In this document: piece after piece, positions 1 through 9,152 of the stretch
Numbering within the stretch: the first letter of the stretch is position 1
Layout of the letters: each line of letters begins with the position of its first letter
Program-made: the position numbers and the translations under genes
Source: Coniferiporia sulphurascens
Taxonomy: Eukaryota; Basidiomycota; Agaricomycetes; Hymenochaetales; Hymenochaetaceae
DNA: 64,000 bases
Direction of reading: 5' to 3'
NCBI GenBank assembly: GCA_002794785.1
Contig: NBBA01000019.1
Span: 124,001 to 188,000, forward strand
The notes under the pieces: model-generated
Database searches by the model: none
The model's input: the letters and a program-made list of their open reading frames with translations, nothing else
Told to the model about the DNA's origin: nothing

Positions 1-742
1 CTGGGGAGTTAATGAGCAGGTTACCGTAACCTGCACTCTCGATGGCGCTGCAGACTCTGTAATTCCAGAGTTTGTAGTTTCTGTGCCCGTCGAGTTTCTC
101 GATTCCATCGAAGAATTTCTGGAGTTCCACGAGTTTAGTTGCCATACTCGGTTCATCTTCCTCAGTATCGTTAGTGTCTGAATCATCAGGATCAGATGGT
201 TCTGATGGCTCATGTGATGGGTTATTTTTGGATTCTTCGGAGTTTTCTTGATCGTTATCTTCTTTTTTATCATCGTCTTCTTTCTTATCACTTTCTTCTT
301 CTGGCTTAATATAAGGGTTATCAATTTTAAATTGTTCTTTCTCGTTTGGATTTGATATGCCCAAATACGTACTTATTCGGTATCTGATTTCAGATGATTT
401 TCCTTGAGCTGATATTCCTAAATCTTTAGCGTGATTCGTTAGTTCTATTTTATAGTCAGTTTTTATTTTTAATTTTTCATCTTTGGTAGAATTATCATAC
501 CTGTTTATTTGATCTTGTATTTGTTGTTCCGTTCCGTTAATAGGTATTTGTCATAAGTTGCATTGCAGTATTAGGTCAACTAACCTTTTGCTATCTTTAG
601 CTTTTTGAATTTTTTCTTCGAGTTCTTCGATAGTAGATGACTGTGTATACGTTATTTTTAGTTTGTTAGCGATTATTCGTAATCCTGATAATTTTTGCAA
701 GCGTGTTTGCTCACAAGTGTTTGGTTTCTGTCCGTCAGACAT
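1..742 (-). pseudogene. copia gag, N-terminal fragment with one in-frame TGA
   Basis: The gag polyprotein starts at the ATG at 742 (MSDGQKPN...) and stays in one frame to the window edge, except for a TGA at 551-553. It carries a lysine/glutamate-rich helical segment, then a long acidic, N- and K-rich linker (roughly residues 160-200), and then the start of the conserved gag core (KLDGHRNYKLWNY). In the complete copy the TGA position reads AGA (Arg). Another arginine codon, CGA in the complete copy, reads CAA here, and a CGC there reads TGC here; all fit decay of CpG. No frameshift is visible over about 740 bp, so the copy is young. Confidence 0.88.
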
Positions 743-790
743 AGTTTCGTTTATTCGAGGATTTTTTGTTTAATTGTTTTCATTAGTTAT

Positions 791-809
791 AGAGTCAAGG
801 CTCATAACC
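791..809 (-). other. Primer-binding site, half-tRNA iMet type
   Basis: On the minus strand the bases directly after the LTR read GGTTATGAGCC. This is complementary to the anticodon-arm sequence GGCTCATAACC of initiator tRNA-Met rather than to a tRNA 3' end. Drosophila copia is known to prime from such an internal tRNA-iMet cleavage fragment. The same motif follows the 5' LTR of the second copy. Confidence 0.75.
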
Positions 810-1067
810 TCTTAAAATCTACGCACATTGTGGTAGACGATGAGGTGCAGTGGTGAAGTTGAGGCAAAGGTGGGTTATCAGCATAAACTGATGTATTTCT
901 AGGGCAAGACCAGCTCCCCTTATATACATGTTCCGTGGGCTAGTACTACTATAACTATCTAGCTCATATATCATATGGCATTATCATTGCGTTATCGTTC
1001 ACTTAGTAAGGTGGTTGTTCATATGACCACGTACTATATTTATATCATTCGTTATATTTATTTAATA
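810..1067 (-). repeat. 258-bp copia LTR (5' LTR of copy 1)
   Basis: It is exactly 258 bp, like both LTRs of the complete copy, and runs on the minus strand from TATTAAATAA (ending at 1067) to TTTTAAGA (starting at 810). It contains a TATATAAG promoter box. It keeps several CG dinucleotides that read CA or TG in the other copies, so it is informative about the ancestral sequence. It does not start TG or end CA as most copia LTRs do. Confidence 0.92.
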
Positions 1068-1068
1068 C

Positions 1069-2804
1069 ATGTCGACAGATGCGCTCGGCTCAGAGTTGCA
1101 TGGTAGTTATGCCTACACGGACTCGCTCAAGGATGTACACTATGGCCCGGGATGCCTCGCCACAGCGTTGCCGAAGCTGCTTGCCACTGTCGGTGGTACA
1201 ACCGCACTCATCGTGACCGGCCGTAGCTTGTATACCAAGGCACGTCCCACGTTATTCTTTGCAGTATAAATTTCTGGCAGACTTATCATCCCGTCTAGAC
1301 AGACGTTGTGCGCAAGGTGGAGGACGTCCTGCGCGCACACAACGCCTACGGAGGCACGTTCTGGGAGATCGGCGAGCACGCGCCTGTCGCCGGCATAACC
1401 GGTGGGTTACGTGCGCTCGCAGAGTCTGGGGCGGACTTTCTTGTTAGTGTCGGTGGAGGAAGTCCCATCGACGCTGCGAAAGCAATCATACACAGACACC
1501 GGGAAAATGTGGGAGCCGGAGCGCAACAGACGTTCCTCCCGCATATCGCGATTCCGACAACTCTGAGCGCTGCCGAGTATACTGTGAGTGCATAATTCTG
1601 AGCTGGGTTTATATAATCTATATGGAGACAATAGCTAACGCTATACTCTTATTATTGTCTATTTTCGTCCAGAGTTTTGCCGGCTACACGAACGAAGACA
1701 GAAACAAGATCATTATGTCCGCGCCCGCGCTCGCTCCCTCTGGTATCATCCTGGATGCCGAGCTTACGCTTCCTACTCCAGAGCGTCTTTGGTACGTTTC
1801 CTTTATATTCAAAAGAATCCTTGTATTCATAGAACCGCATACACATGCATTTTAGGTTGTCCACCGGGATGCGCGCGATGGACCACGCCGTGGGCGCGTC
1901 CAATATTACCTCGTTCTTCGAGGTCTTCATGTCTAACCATTTAATCCAGAGAGCCTATACAGGCCATACGTCCCGTACCCAATAAAAGCGCTCTGTTATG
2001 CCGCCCTCTCCGAACTATTCACGCTCCTTCCACAATCCCGTGCGGATCCGGAAGATCTCGCGGTGCGCCAGAAATTGCAAATTGCAGCGTGGATGAGCTT
2101 GTGGCCGCTGAAGCTCGAGATCAATTCGTTCGTGCTCTTACTACTATCACTCTTTACTGACATTAATTGTGACACCGAGTATCATGCTTCGCTCCAGACC
2201 GTTTGGCCTCTCGCATTCTCTTGGATACAGGCTTGGAGCGAAGTACGGCGTCGGTCATGGTATCACATCCGTGCGTCTCCTTTAAACCATATTTCTATCC
2301 CTTTTTCTCTCCGTGCCGGCTCTCTCACTATATTTAATATACCGTTCAGCTAAGAATTTTGTCGTCATTCGAAATAGTGTCTCACGCTCGCTCCAGTTGT
2401 TGGTCTACAAGCACAGTTCGCAACTCCTGAACACAAGCGTACCCTTGCCGCTGCACTTCCTCACATCGGCATCGCTAGTACAGGCAGCGCTGATGAAGAT
2501 GTATTGAGATTGTCCTCTGAAATCGACAAGTACGCCATAGAATTGTCCCTGAGTTGCTGATACTGACTTGATTTCACTGTCCGCCGTTAATCGTGACTCT
2601 ACTATCACCCCCGAAAAACATCCTCCATGCTTCTTCGGCTACGCATAAAGGCTGGTGATACGACTTGGATTGAAGACCGACCTTGACACATGTGGTATTC
2701 CGCGCGTAGATATACCGGGCATAGCAGCACAAACGCTTGGGGACGAGAAAGACGCACGGTACGAGAAGGTCGTGCAATTACTTGAGGGACTTTACCCATC
2801 TTAA
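1069..2804 (+). CDS. Iron-containing alcohol dehydrogenase / maleylacetate reductase-like protein
   Basis: NAD(P)-dependent group III (Fe-ADH) dehydrogenase, about 389 aa. Inferred exons: 1069-1239, 1299-1583, 1673-1791, 1856-1893, 1950-2127, 2198-2270, 2378-2529, 2651-2804; joined they keep one frame. Visible motifs are YGPG near the N-terminus, the dinucleotide-binding GGGSPIDAAKAI, IPTTLSAAEYT, LSTGMRAMDHAVES, and the metal-ligand region LSHSLGYRLGAKYGVGHG. Family length is 370-400 aa, so it is complete. Introns 1 (from 1240) and 4 (from 1894) have GC donors. The natural promoter has been replaced: a reverse copia LTR ends 1 bp before the ATG, so expression may now depend on the LTR or be lost. 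The exact substrate cannot be told; maleylacetate reductase and short-chain alcohol dehydrogenase are both possible. Confidence 0.85.
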
Positions 2805-3225
2805 GGGGAAAAGAGGATACGTACTGAATAAAGCAACCAAGTGCACCCATATAATAAGTGTACAGTAGAGATATCGCTAAGATGTAACGAGCTTTTCGTC
2901 AAGATGTCCGTGCTGCGTTCAATTTGTTTGAACCACTGGGCACGGTGGTCGGTGAGGTACAAATCGGAGAGAGCATAAGCCTTTTTTCCTTGCATACAGG
3001 GTCCAGTAACAGGGAGGCACACGCCGGCACACTTCACGTTCGGATTATATAATCTGCCGTTCTTGGACTTGATTTTACCTAGACCGTGCCCGACATCGAG
3101 CAATTGGGTAAATCGTTGTCGCGAGCAGCGACGAGGCGGCTTTGCTTTCCCATGATTTTTGCTACTCATGTCGCCATCCTTAAGTACTAGTTCCCCACCA
3201 AGCAGAGCTGGTCGATAACGATACG
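2805..3225. other. Intergenic region between two plus-strand genes
   Basis: About 420 bp. It should hold the 3' end of the dehydrogenase transcript and the promoter of the flavin reductase-like gene. A long minus-strand reading frame here has no recognisable motif and overlaps the next gene's first exon; I see no gene in it. Confidence 0.5.
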
Positions 3226-4590
3226 ATGGCGTCGAAGCTGGTAGCGTGTGGACGTCTTCAACTGCGGTCGTTCCTAACGCGTCGAGCAGCTCTCTCATCA
3301 AGTCTACCAATCATGGCCGACTCTGCGTCCCAACCTACCTTGCCCTTCGATGCTGAGCCAGCGTTTCGTAAAACCCAGAGTCCGGATACTGAGTGGACGC
3401 TCGGCGCTGGGTCGCGTGAAGCAACACCTCTCGGGCGCCAGTGGAAGGAGGACGAGCAACGTGGATGGAAGACTCTCGACTTTGACAAGATGGAGAAACC
3501 GTAAGTCGGCGACTATGTTGCATAAAGTATGTCCTGCTGAAGTTTGCTCTATGCTGCTTCAGAGACGTATACAGGTTCTTAACGTCTGCGATAACGCCCC
3601 GTCCGGTCGCGTTCGTCTCGACGCTCTCCGCGAGTGGCGAACCCAATCTCGCGCCTTTCAGGTAAATTCTCCCCCAACCCCAAAGGTACTTTCTAATTCC
3701 TGAACAATCTCTAGCTACTTCTCCATGGTGAGCCAAATCGAAAGAAAGTGGCAATCTCACAAAACCATTTACGCATATACCCGTCTCCCACCGATACTTC
3801 ACAGGTGTCGCACAACCCGCCCATGCTAAGTGTCTCCTTCACGCTCTCCGCAGCCAGACCCAAAGATACGCGCGAGAACATCAAAGCGACGAAGGAGTTC
3901 GTCGTAAATATTATCAGCGAGCCGTACGTATTCCTTTAGTCCTCGTTCGTCAGCCACCACCACTTATCCTTGTACCCTCTTCTCTCGAACCGAAAATATA
4001 GGTTCGTCGAAGCGGCCAGTGCAACTTCCATCGAAGCACCCGCGGACATTGACGAATGGGTCGTTAGCGGACTCACCCCTACGCCAAGTGTACGTCCTAT
4101 TATTACCCAGATAACCGCAACCGATTTACACCTCCAACAGGACATCGTCAAACCTCCGCGTGTACGCGAGAGTGCCGTCAGCCTCGAATGCGAGGTACGC
4201 TCCGTACTACAGTACCCGTCTCCCTCTTCCCCCTTCCCACACTGACCAAACACTTTACTCACTCACCAGCTCTACCACTTCCTCGACATCCCAGCACCCG
4301 ACGCACCCGACGGCCCGCCCGCGAACACACTCGTCCTCGGACGCATCCGGCGCGTACACGTCCGGCGCGCCGTGCTCGCAGCGACGCCAGACGCCGAACC
4401 CGGCACTGACACAGACAGCGTCCAAGTCGACCCGGCACGCTTGCGTGCTATATCGCGGCTTGGCGGGAACACGTTCGCACGCGTCGGCGCCGGCTTTGAC
4501 GTTGCGCGCCCGAGTTGGCGTGCTCTGGAGGGAGAGGTGCGTGCACTTTCGTCCTCCCGGGAACGAGGGAAGGGAGGGTCGCAATTGTAA
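3226..4590 (+). CDS. Flavin reductase-like (FMN-binding split-barrel) protein with probable mitochondrial presequence
   Basis: About 322 aa from exons 3226-3500, 3563-3661, 3715-3727, 3805-3923, 4002-4089, 4141-4194 and 4270-4590. The core SAITPRPVAFVSTLSASGE..NLAPFSYFSMVSHNPPMLSVSF is the FMN-binding split barrel of the DIM6/NTAB flavoprotein family, which binds FMN and reduces it or uses it as an oxidoreductase cofactor. Exon 3 is only 13 nt yet restores the frame (SYFSM). The first about 30 residues (MASKLVACGRLQLRSFLTRR...) are rich in Arg, Ser and Leu with no acidic residue, as in mitochondrial presequences. An internal in-frame Met (MADSASQP, 3313) could give a cytosolic form. The substrate is unknown. 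Confidence 0.85.
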
Positions 4591-5186
4591 TGGTCTTTCT
4601 CATTTCCCGGAATTAGTTTAAGGATTGATAGAGTGGGGTTCAATGGCTATTCGCGTATAACTCTATTAGTGCGAATAAATATACGTTCGTCCTTAGTTCG
4701 CAGCCTTGCAGATCTGGAAAGGGTTACTTGTATCAACCAGACTGTCGAACCAATCCTAACAACGACACTCCCTGATGAGATATAAAATGATTTATATTGC
4801 AAATATGACGAGAGCTGATCCATTAGCTTCAAATGCAGGAACTTGAAGGTGCGTTAAACAAGCGAGACACGAGCAGTAAAGGACGAAAAGATGAAAGAAA
4901 AGGAGAGTACGGACTATATAGACAGATTACACTTGACAGAGTCCAAAACAGAACAACCAAAATGGAGACGTGACGTTGGAGGAAGGAGCGAGGAAGGCTT
5001 GAAACAAAACGAGTAGTGGAGTCCGTTACAGTGCGGCCAATGCGGATTAGAGACGTGGTACAGAAAGGACGGGTAGAGACGTAAGCGTCGTTCGTGAAGG
5101 CGATTAGATTAATGCAACGACGAGCTGAGAAACATTTGGGCGAAGAGGATGAGAGAAGCAAGTGACACGCGACACGAGTGGGCCGA
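4591..5186. other. Convergent intergenic region
   Basis: About 600 bp between the stop codons of two converging genes. It presumably holds both 3' UTRs. I see no coding motif, repeat or RNA gene. Confidence 0.5.
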
Positions 5187-8100
5187 CTATATCTGATACG
5201 CAGATGACTGAGATTGATTGCGCTGCACGACTGGAGCAGGGAACTGGAACGAGTGGTTCATGGTACCGCTCGTGTCCGTCTCTCCGTCCGTCGTACCGTC
5301 AGCGTCCGCATCGTACGGCAGCGCCGCCTGCAAGAAACTCAGTACGAGCGCGATCGCGCTATTCTGTTGACACAGCAGCGCGAGTTCACCACTTGTCCAC
5401 AATCGTCCATCCGGCGCCGACAACGCGCTCGCGTGGCGCCCATTCGCACCTGCGCCTGGGGCGGGGGAGGGCGGCGTCGACACAGACGGGTCATACTCGT
5501 GTCGCCCCGCGCCGAGGCGGTACACCTGGCTGCGCGACTGTGAGCGCGTGTAGCTCTCGCGCGTTGACGTGTACGCAGGTTCCGCAGTGTACTGCGTGGA
5601 ACCCGAAGGCCCGCGGTCGTACCGCCGAAGCGTGCCGTTCACAGAGGCCGCACCCGCGACGGGCTCGGAAGCAAGTAGCGTCTCCTGCAAAACACTGAGG
5701 GCAAGTGCATCCGCAGCGCGGTAGACCTGGACCTGTACGCTGTGTGGTAAGTCAGGCGCTGCACTCTGCGCCGTACGCGCCGCCTCAATCTGGCGCTTGA
5801 GCGACCCGGTCCATTCGTGGCGGATCACGGGGTCGTCCACGGAGAACATATACTTGCGTTTGCGCTGCGTAGCGTCTGCGAAAGCCAGCTGGAACGTGTT
5901 GCGCATGAACGCACGCTCGACCGCGACCGTTATACTAAGCGGCAGACCCGAATAGTTCGGCGCGGCAGGCCCCGAACACGCCATGATCATCGTCTTCGGG
6001 CCGAACGCGGTGCCTGTCATACGGAAGGACGCCTCCGTCGACTTCGCGAACGTAAGCACAGGCGGGTCGAAGATCAAGTCTTGGCCGTATAGCTGAATCG
6101 TGAGCTGCGAGTCGGTCTGTGGTATGCGCACAACAATTGGCTCCGACTGTCGTCGGTAAGTAATACGAGAAGGGATAGTGCGCTTCAGAGACACAGGTAA
6201 CGGTGCTCGACCATTCGTAGGGTTCCGTGCCTGGCATAGCTTTTCTGCCCGCACCGACGCATAAATCCCCTCTAGTGTGTTGTCGGGGACAAGACCTCGC
6301 GGATCGTGTCTCCTAAATGCCTCCGTAAAGTCTTTCGACGTAACGAGGAGCCTGCCGTAGTTGGCCCCATTCGCATCGTGTGCTGCGATCGCTGCATGCA
6401 GTGCTTCATTGAGACGCACGATAGCGCGCACGAGCCGCACAGCAAGGTCTCTGTCGAACGCGACGATGCCCGCGTTCGCCTCGTACCACCGCGCAGCAAA
6501 CGTGTCCAACAGTGTCTCGAGCGTGTTCGCGTGGCCTTGACCTGATGGAATGTGTATAGACAGCAGGAAGATCCGTAATGACGTATCGACGTTTATGCCA
6601 ACAAACCCAAACGCGTCGAGGTAGGCCTTCAGGATAGTTTTCGAGGCTCGCCGAGACAAGTACTCGCCCAACCGCGCACGGTCGATCTCCGGAAGTTGCA
6701 CAAACAGTCTCCCCAGCGTTACGCATCCCTTCGGGTCGCGAACGTCGACTATACGCGCGACTGCAGCATCCGGAGATGTCGCAAACTCATGCACGAAATT
6801 TCGAAGGAATTCTGGGCGCTGTGTAACAAGCGCAGTCGTCGGCCGGTGCGCATCCTCGTCCCTATCCACATTCAGCCGAACGTCCTTCAGGTGCACAGCA
6901 TTTTTTACGAAAAACTTGCGGTCCGGCGGATATACTTTCTGTGTGTCATGGAGGGAATCGCGCTCCGGAAGCATGGGCTTGGCAATGACGAGTATGTCGG
7001 AGAACAGGAACAGGAATCGGTCCTTGACGGTGTTGCAGTTCACAACCTGGAGCATCGGTGACGACAGCATCAATCTGCGAGGCGGCGTAGTCAGCGCAGA
7101 GCCCCACAATCGGCTGTGGTAGTCCGCATGAAGGACCTGTTCCAATCGCTGGAGGATATCTGTCGCCTGTGCAGACATCATCGCGCTCTCCTCTGGCGAA
7201 TAGAGCGAGTCCATTGACGACCCGGACCTATGCGATGACTGAGACGGGGATTCCTCTGACGAGGCAGGGTCGGGCGTCGCAGATGACATGTCTTGCGACG
7301 AGGACATTGGTGCTGACAGATGTCGCGAATCGTGCATGTCGTAGGCGTCCGTGTCCACACCAGTGCTGCTCGGCGGTGCACGGTGGAAGGAGTTCGAGTA
7401 TTGGTACGCCAGAACAGGATCATCAGGCGACGACTCATGAACTTCGCCATCCCTAGAGCCACTATCCTTTGACAGTGACTTCGCAACTACCGTACTCATA
7501 CTCGTGCTTGTCGGTGCCCTGGGTTTCTCCAACGTCTTATCAATATCGTCCCAGTCGCTGATGTTCTCCATATCCTTCCTCCCAAGCAGGTCGGAGAGCG
7601 ACGGCTTCTTGGTAGTCTCTGCGCGCACTTTGTTCTCTAACAGTAACGGGCTCACAGCTAAACCACCCTGTTGTGACGTACTTGGGAAGAGACGTGCACT
7701 GAGCCACTTCTTCACCCCTTCTCGTGTGAAGGGCAGCGAATTCGGGGGCGCGGGGGGTTGTGGAATGTTGAAATAGTCAATCTGAACTCCAGACGAGGGT
7801 GCACCAGATATCGCCGGTCCAGGAGACAGCTGATACCTAGGCAAAAGCCGACTGTCCGAAGCCTGGTGCGACAACTTCCGCTCACGCATGCTATCCAGCT
7901 GCTGCTGACTCGACATCGACGAGTTCGCGCTTCGTATCGCGCCTTCTGCACTCGTCCCGCTCATGCTCTGCTGCAGCACGATATCCGGCGACGACGCCGA
8001 TCCACCCATGCCGCGACTCCGAAGCGTCTCCTCCTGCAGCTTCACCATGCCCGGGAACGGGAACAGCTTCGGGTTCGCGTACCTCGCAGCATCCGAGTCC

Positions 8101-8822
8101 GAAGGCGGCGGGATCGGCGACACGCCCGTACGCGGCGGTGGTGCGACCATCAGCGGTGTTGACGCTACGGACGATGGTGTCACAGGACTCTGGGCCTGTC
8201 CTGCGCTTGATCCAGGCTGCCAAGCTGGCGCAGGCGCGTCGCCACGCGATTCTCGCCGCCCGCTAGCGAGGCTCGCCGAACTCTCGCGGCCGCTCTCTGT
8301 GTCGGCGCGCTGCCCACGTTCACGTGCGATGCTGTTCGTGCGCGAGCGACGTCCTAAACTTGATCCACTGCGCGCAAGAGTACTCTTGACACGACTCCAC
8401 GCGCTTGTGCTAGAGCCGTCTGCGGAGCGCTGCGATACAAGTGCCGGTGTATCGCTGCTGCCACTGAGCTCCGGCCACCCTTGCAACGAATCCGCTTGCG
8501 AGTGTGTACGAGCAAGTAGCCGAGGGGACGTATCGCCGCGCTGTGCAGAAACGCCCGATAGTGATGAAAGCGCACTCTCACGGGCGTTGGTATTTGCAGT
8601 TGCAGTAGACGTAGCAGAGTGCTGCGAAGGAGCTGAGTAATCCGACTGCGTGTGATTTAAAGGCGCTTCCAGGTCTATTAAAAGTTCCTGGGACGCTGAA
8701 GAATCTCGAGGAGAGTGTTGTTGAGACTCGGAATGAGATGTGGAATGCGCGTCATCAGGTGGCAATTCCTTAGTCTCTTCTTCATCATCCCCCTCGTCTT
8801 CATCTTCATCATAAACAGGCAT
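5187..8822 (-). CDS. syt1: Sec7-domain and PH-domain ARF guanine nucleotide exchange factor (Syt1-like)
   Basis: Intronless 1211-residue frame. Residues 1 to about 500 are acidic, then Ser/Pro-rich and disordered. From about 640 a Sec7 domain is readable: GCVTLGRLFVQLPEIDRARL, GEYLSRRASKTILKAYLDAF, SLRIFLLSIHIPSG, LLDTFAARWYEAN, VRAIVRLNEALHAA. It is followed by a PH domain ending RHEWTGSLKRQIEAA, then a disordered tail. The Sec7+PH order matches yeast Syt1, an activator of Golgi ARF/Arl1 GTPases. The loop that normally carries the catalytic Glu (PGEAQ in ARNO) reads PSGQGHAN here and has no Glu. An extra first exon (8875-8944, starting METRLASIAERD) joined by a 35-nt intron (8840-8874) is possible and would add about 30 residues; otherwise translation starts at 8822. 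Confidence 0.82.
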   Translation of the reverse strand: MPVYDEDEDEGDDEEETKELPPDDAHSTSHSESQQHSPRDSSASQELLIDLEAPLNHTQSDYSAPSQHSATSTATANTNARESALSSLSGVSAQRGDTSPRLLARTHSQADSLQGWPELSGSSDTPALVSQRSADGSSTSAWSRVKSTLARSGSSLGRRSRTNSIARERGQRADTESGRESSASLASGRRESRGDAPAPAWQPGSSAGQAQSPVTPSSVASTPLMVAPPPRTGVSPIPPPSDSDAARYANPKLFPFPGMVKLQEETLRSRGMGGSASSPDIVLQQSMSGTSAEGAIRSANSSMSSQQQLDSMRERKLSHQASDSRLLPRYQLSPGPAISGAPSSGVQIDYFNIPQPPAPPNSLPFTREGVKKWLSARLFPSTSQQGGLAVSPLLLENKVRAETTKKPSLSDLLGRKDMENISDWDDIDKTLEKPRAPTSTSMSTVVAKSLSKDSGSRDGEVHESSPDDPVLAYQYSNSFHRAPPSSTGVDTDAYDMHDSRHLSAPMSSSQDMSSATPDPASSEESPSQSSHRSGSSMDSLYSPEESAMMSAQATDILQRLEQVLHADYHSRLWGSALTTPPRRLMLSSPMLQVVNCNTVKDRFLFLFSDILVIAKPMLPERDSLHDTQKVYPPDRKFFVKNAVHLKDVRLNVDRDEDAHRPTTALVTQRPEFLRNFVHEFATSPDAAVARIVDVRDPKGCVTLGRLFVQLPEIDRARLGEYLSRRASKTILKAYLDAFGFVGINVDTSLRIFLLSIHIPSGQGHANTLETLLDTFAARWYEANAGIVAFDRDLAVRLVRAIVRLNEALHAAIAAHDANGANYGRLLVTSKDFTEAFRRHDPRGLVPDNTLEGIYASVRAEKLCQARNPTNGRAPLPVSLKRTIPSRITYRRQSEPIVVRIPQTDSQLTIQLYGQDLIFDPPVLTFAKSTEASFRMTGTAFGPKTMIMACSGPAAPNYSGLPLSITVAVERAFMRNTFQLAFADATQRKRKYMFSVDDPVIRHEWTGSLKRQIEAARTAQSAAPDLPHSVQVQVYRAADALALSVLQETLLASEPVAGAASVNGTLRRYDRGPSGSTQYTAEPAYTSTRESYTRSQSRSQVYRLGAGRHEYDPSVSTPPSPAPGAGANGRHASALSAPDGRLWTSGELALLCQQNSAIALVLSFLQAALPYDADADGTTDGETDTSGTMNHSFQFPAPVVQRNQSQSSAYQI

Positions 8823-9152
8823 CCGATCGTCGAGGGCACCTGTTTCACGAGTTTCAGCGGTAGTACATCAGAACCTGGTCTGAACTCACTCGGCTCAACC
8901 CAGCTGACATCGCGTTCAGCTATCGAGGCCAACCGCGTTTCCATCACTGTTGGGCGTTTGGACACTTAGATAGATGTGCAGATTAATAGAAGATTCTCCT
9001 AAATGCCATACCTGCGCCAGTCCAACCCGTCTCTCCGTCACTTTCTTCAAGCAGTTGTCTCGACGTAAGCACAGGGACTGAGGACAAAATATAAATTAGA
9101 GCTCATATGATCCATCAAGGGTGAAGTCGTTTTAGAGAAACGTAGAAAAAGA

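Larger units (their letters stand above)
1..1067 (-). mobile_element. Ty1/copia LTR retrotransposon, copy 1 (5' end only, runs off the left edge)
   Basis: This is the 5' portion of a copia-family element in reverse orientation: an LTR, a primer-binding site and the N-terminal part of gag. It is recognised by near base-for-base similarity to the complete copy at 54276-59687. The rest of gag-pol and the 3' LTR lie outside the window. Its outer LTR edge at 1067 touches the start codon region of the alcohol dehydrogenase. The five bases next to it (CATGT, 1068-1072, containing the ATG) would be one half of the 5-bp target-site duplication. Differences from the complete copy are concentrated at CpG/TpG/CpA positions. 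Confidence 0.93.

Noticed and set aside
2801..3310. Minus-strand frame of 169 codons upstream of the flavin reductase
   Set aside because: Overlaps the first exon of the flavin reductase and the 3' end of the dehydrogenase; its sequence lacks domain-like features.
7963..8640. Plus-strand reading frame of about 225 codons inside the ARF exchange factor gene
   Set aside because: Antisense shadow of the Ser/Pro/Arg-rich disordered region; no start context, splice sites or family motif.
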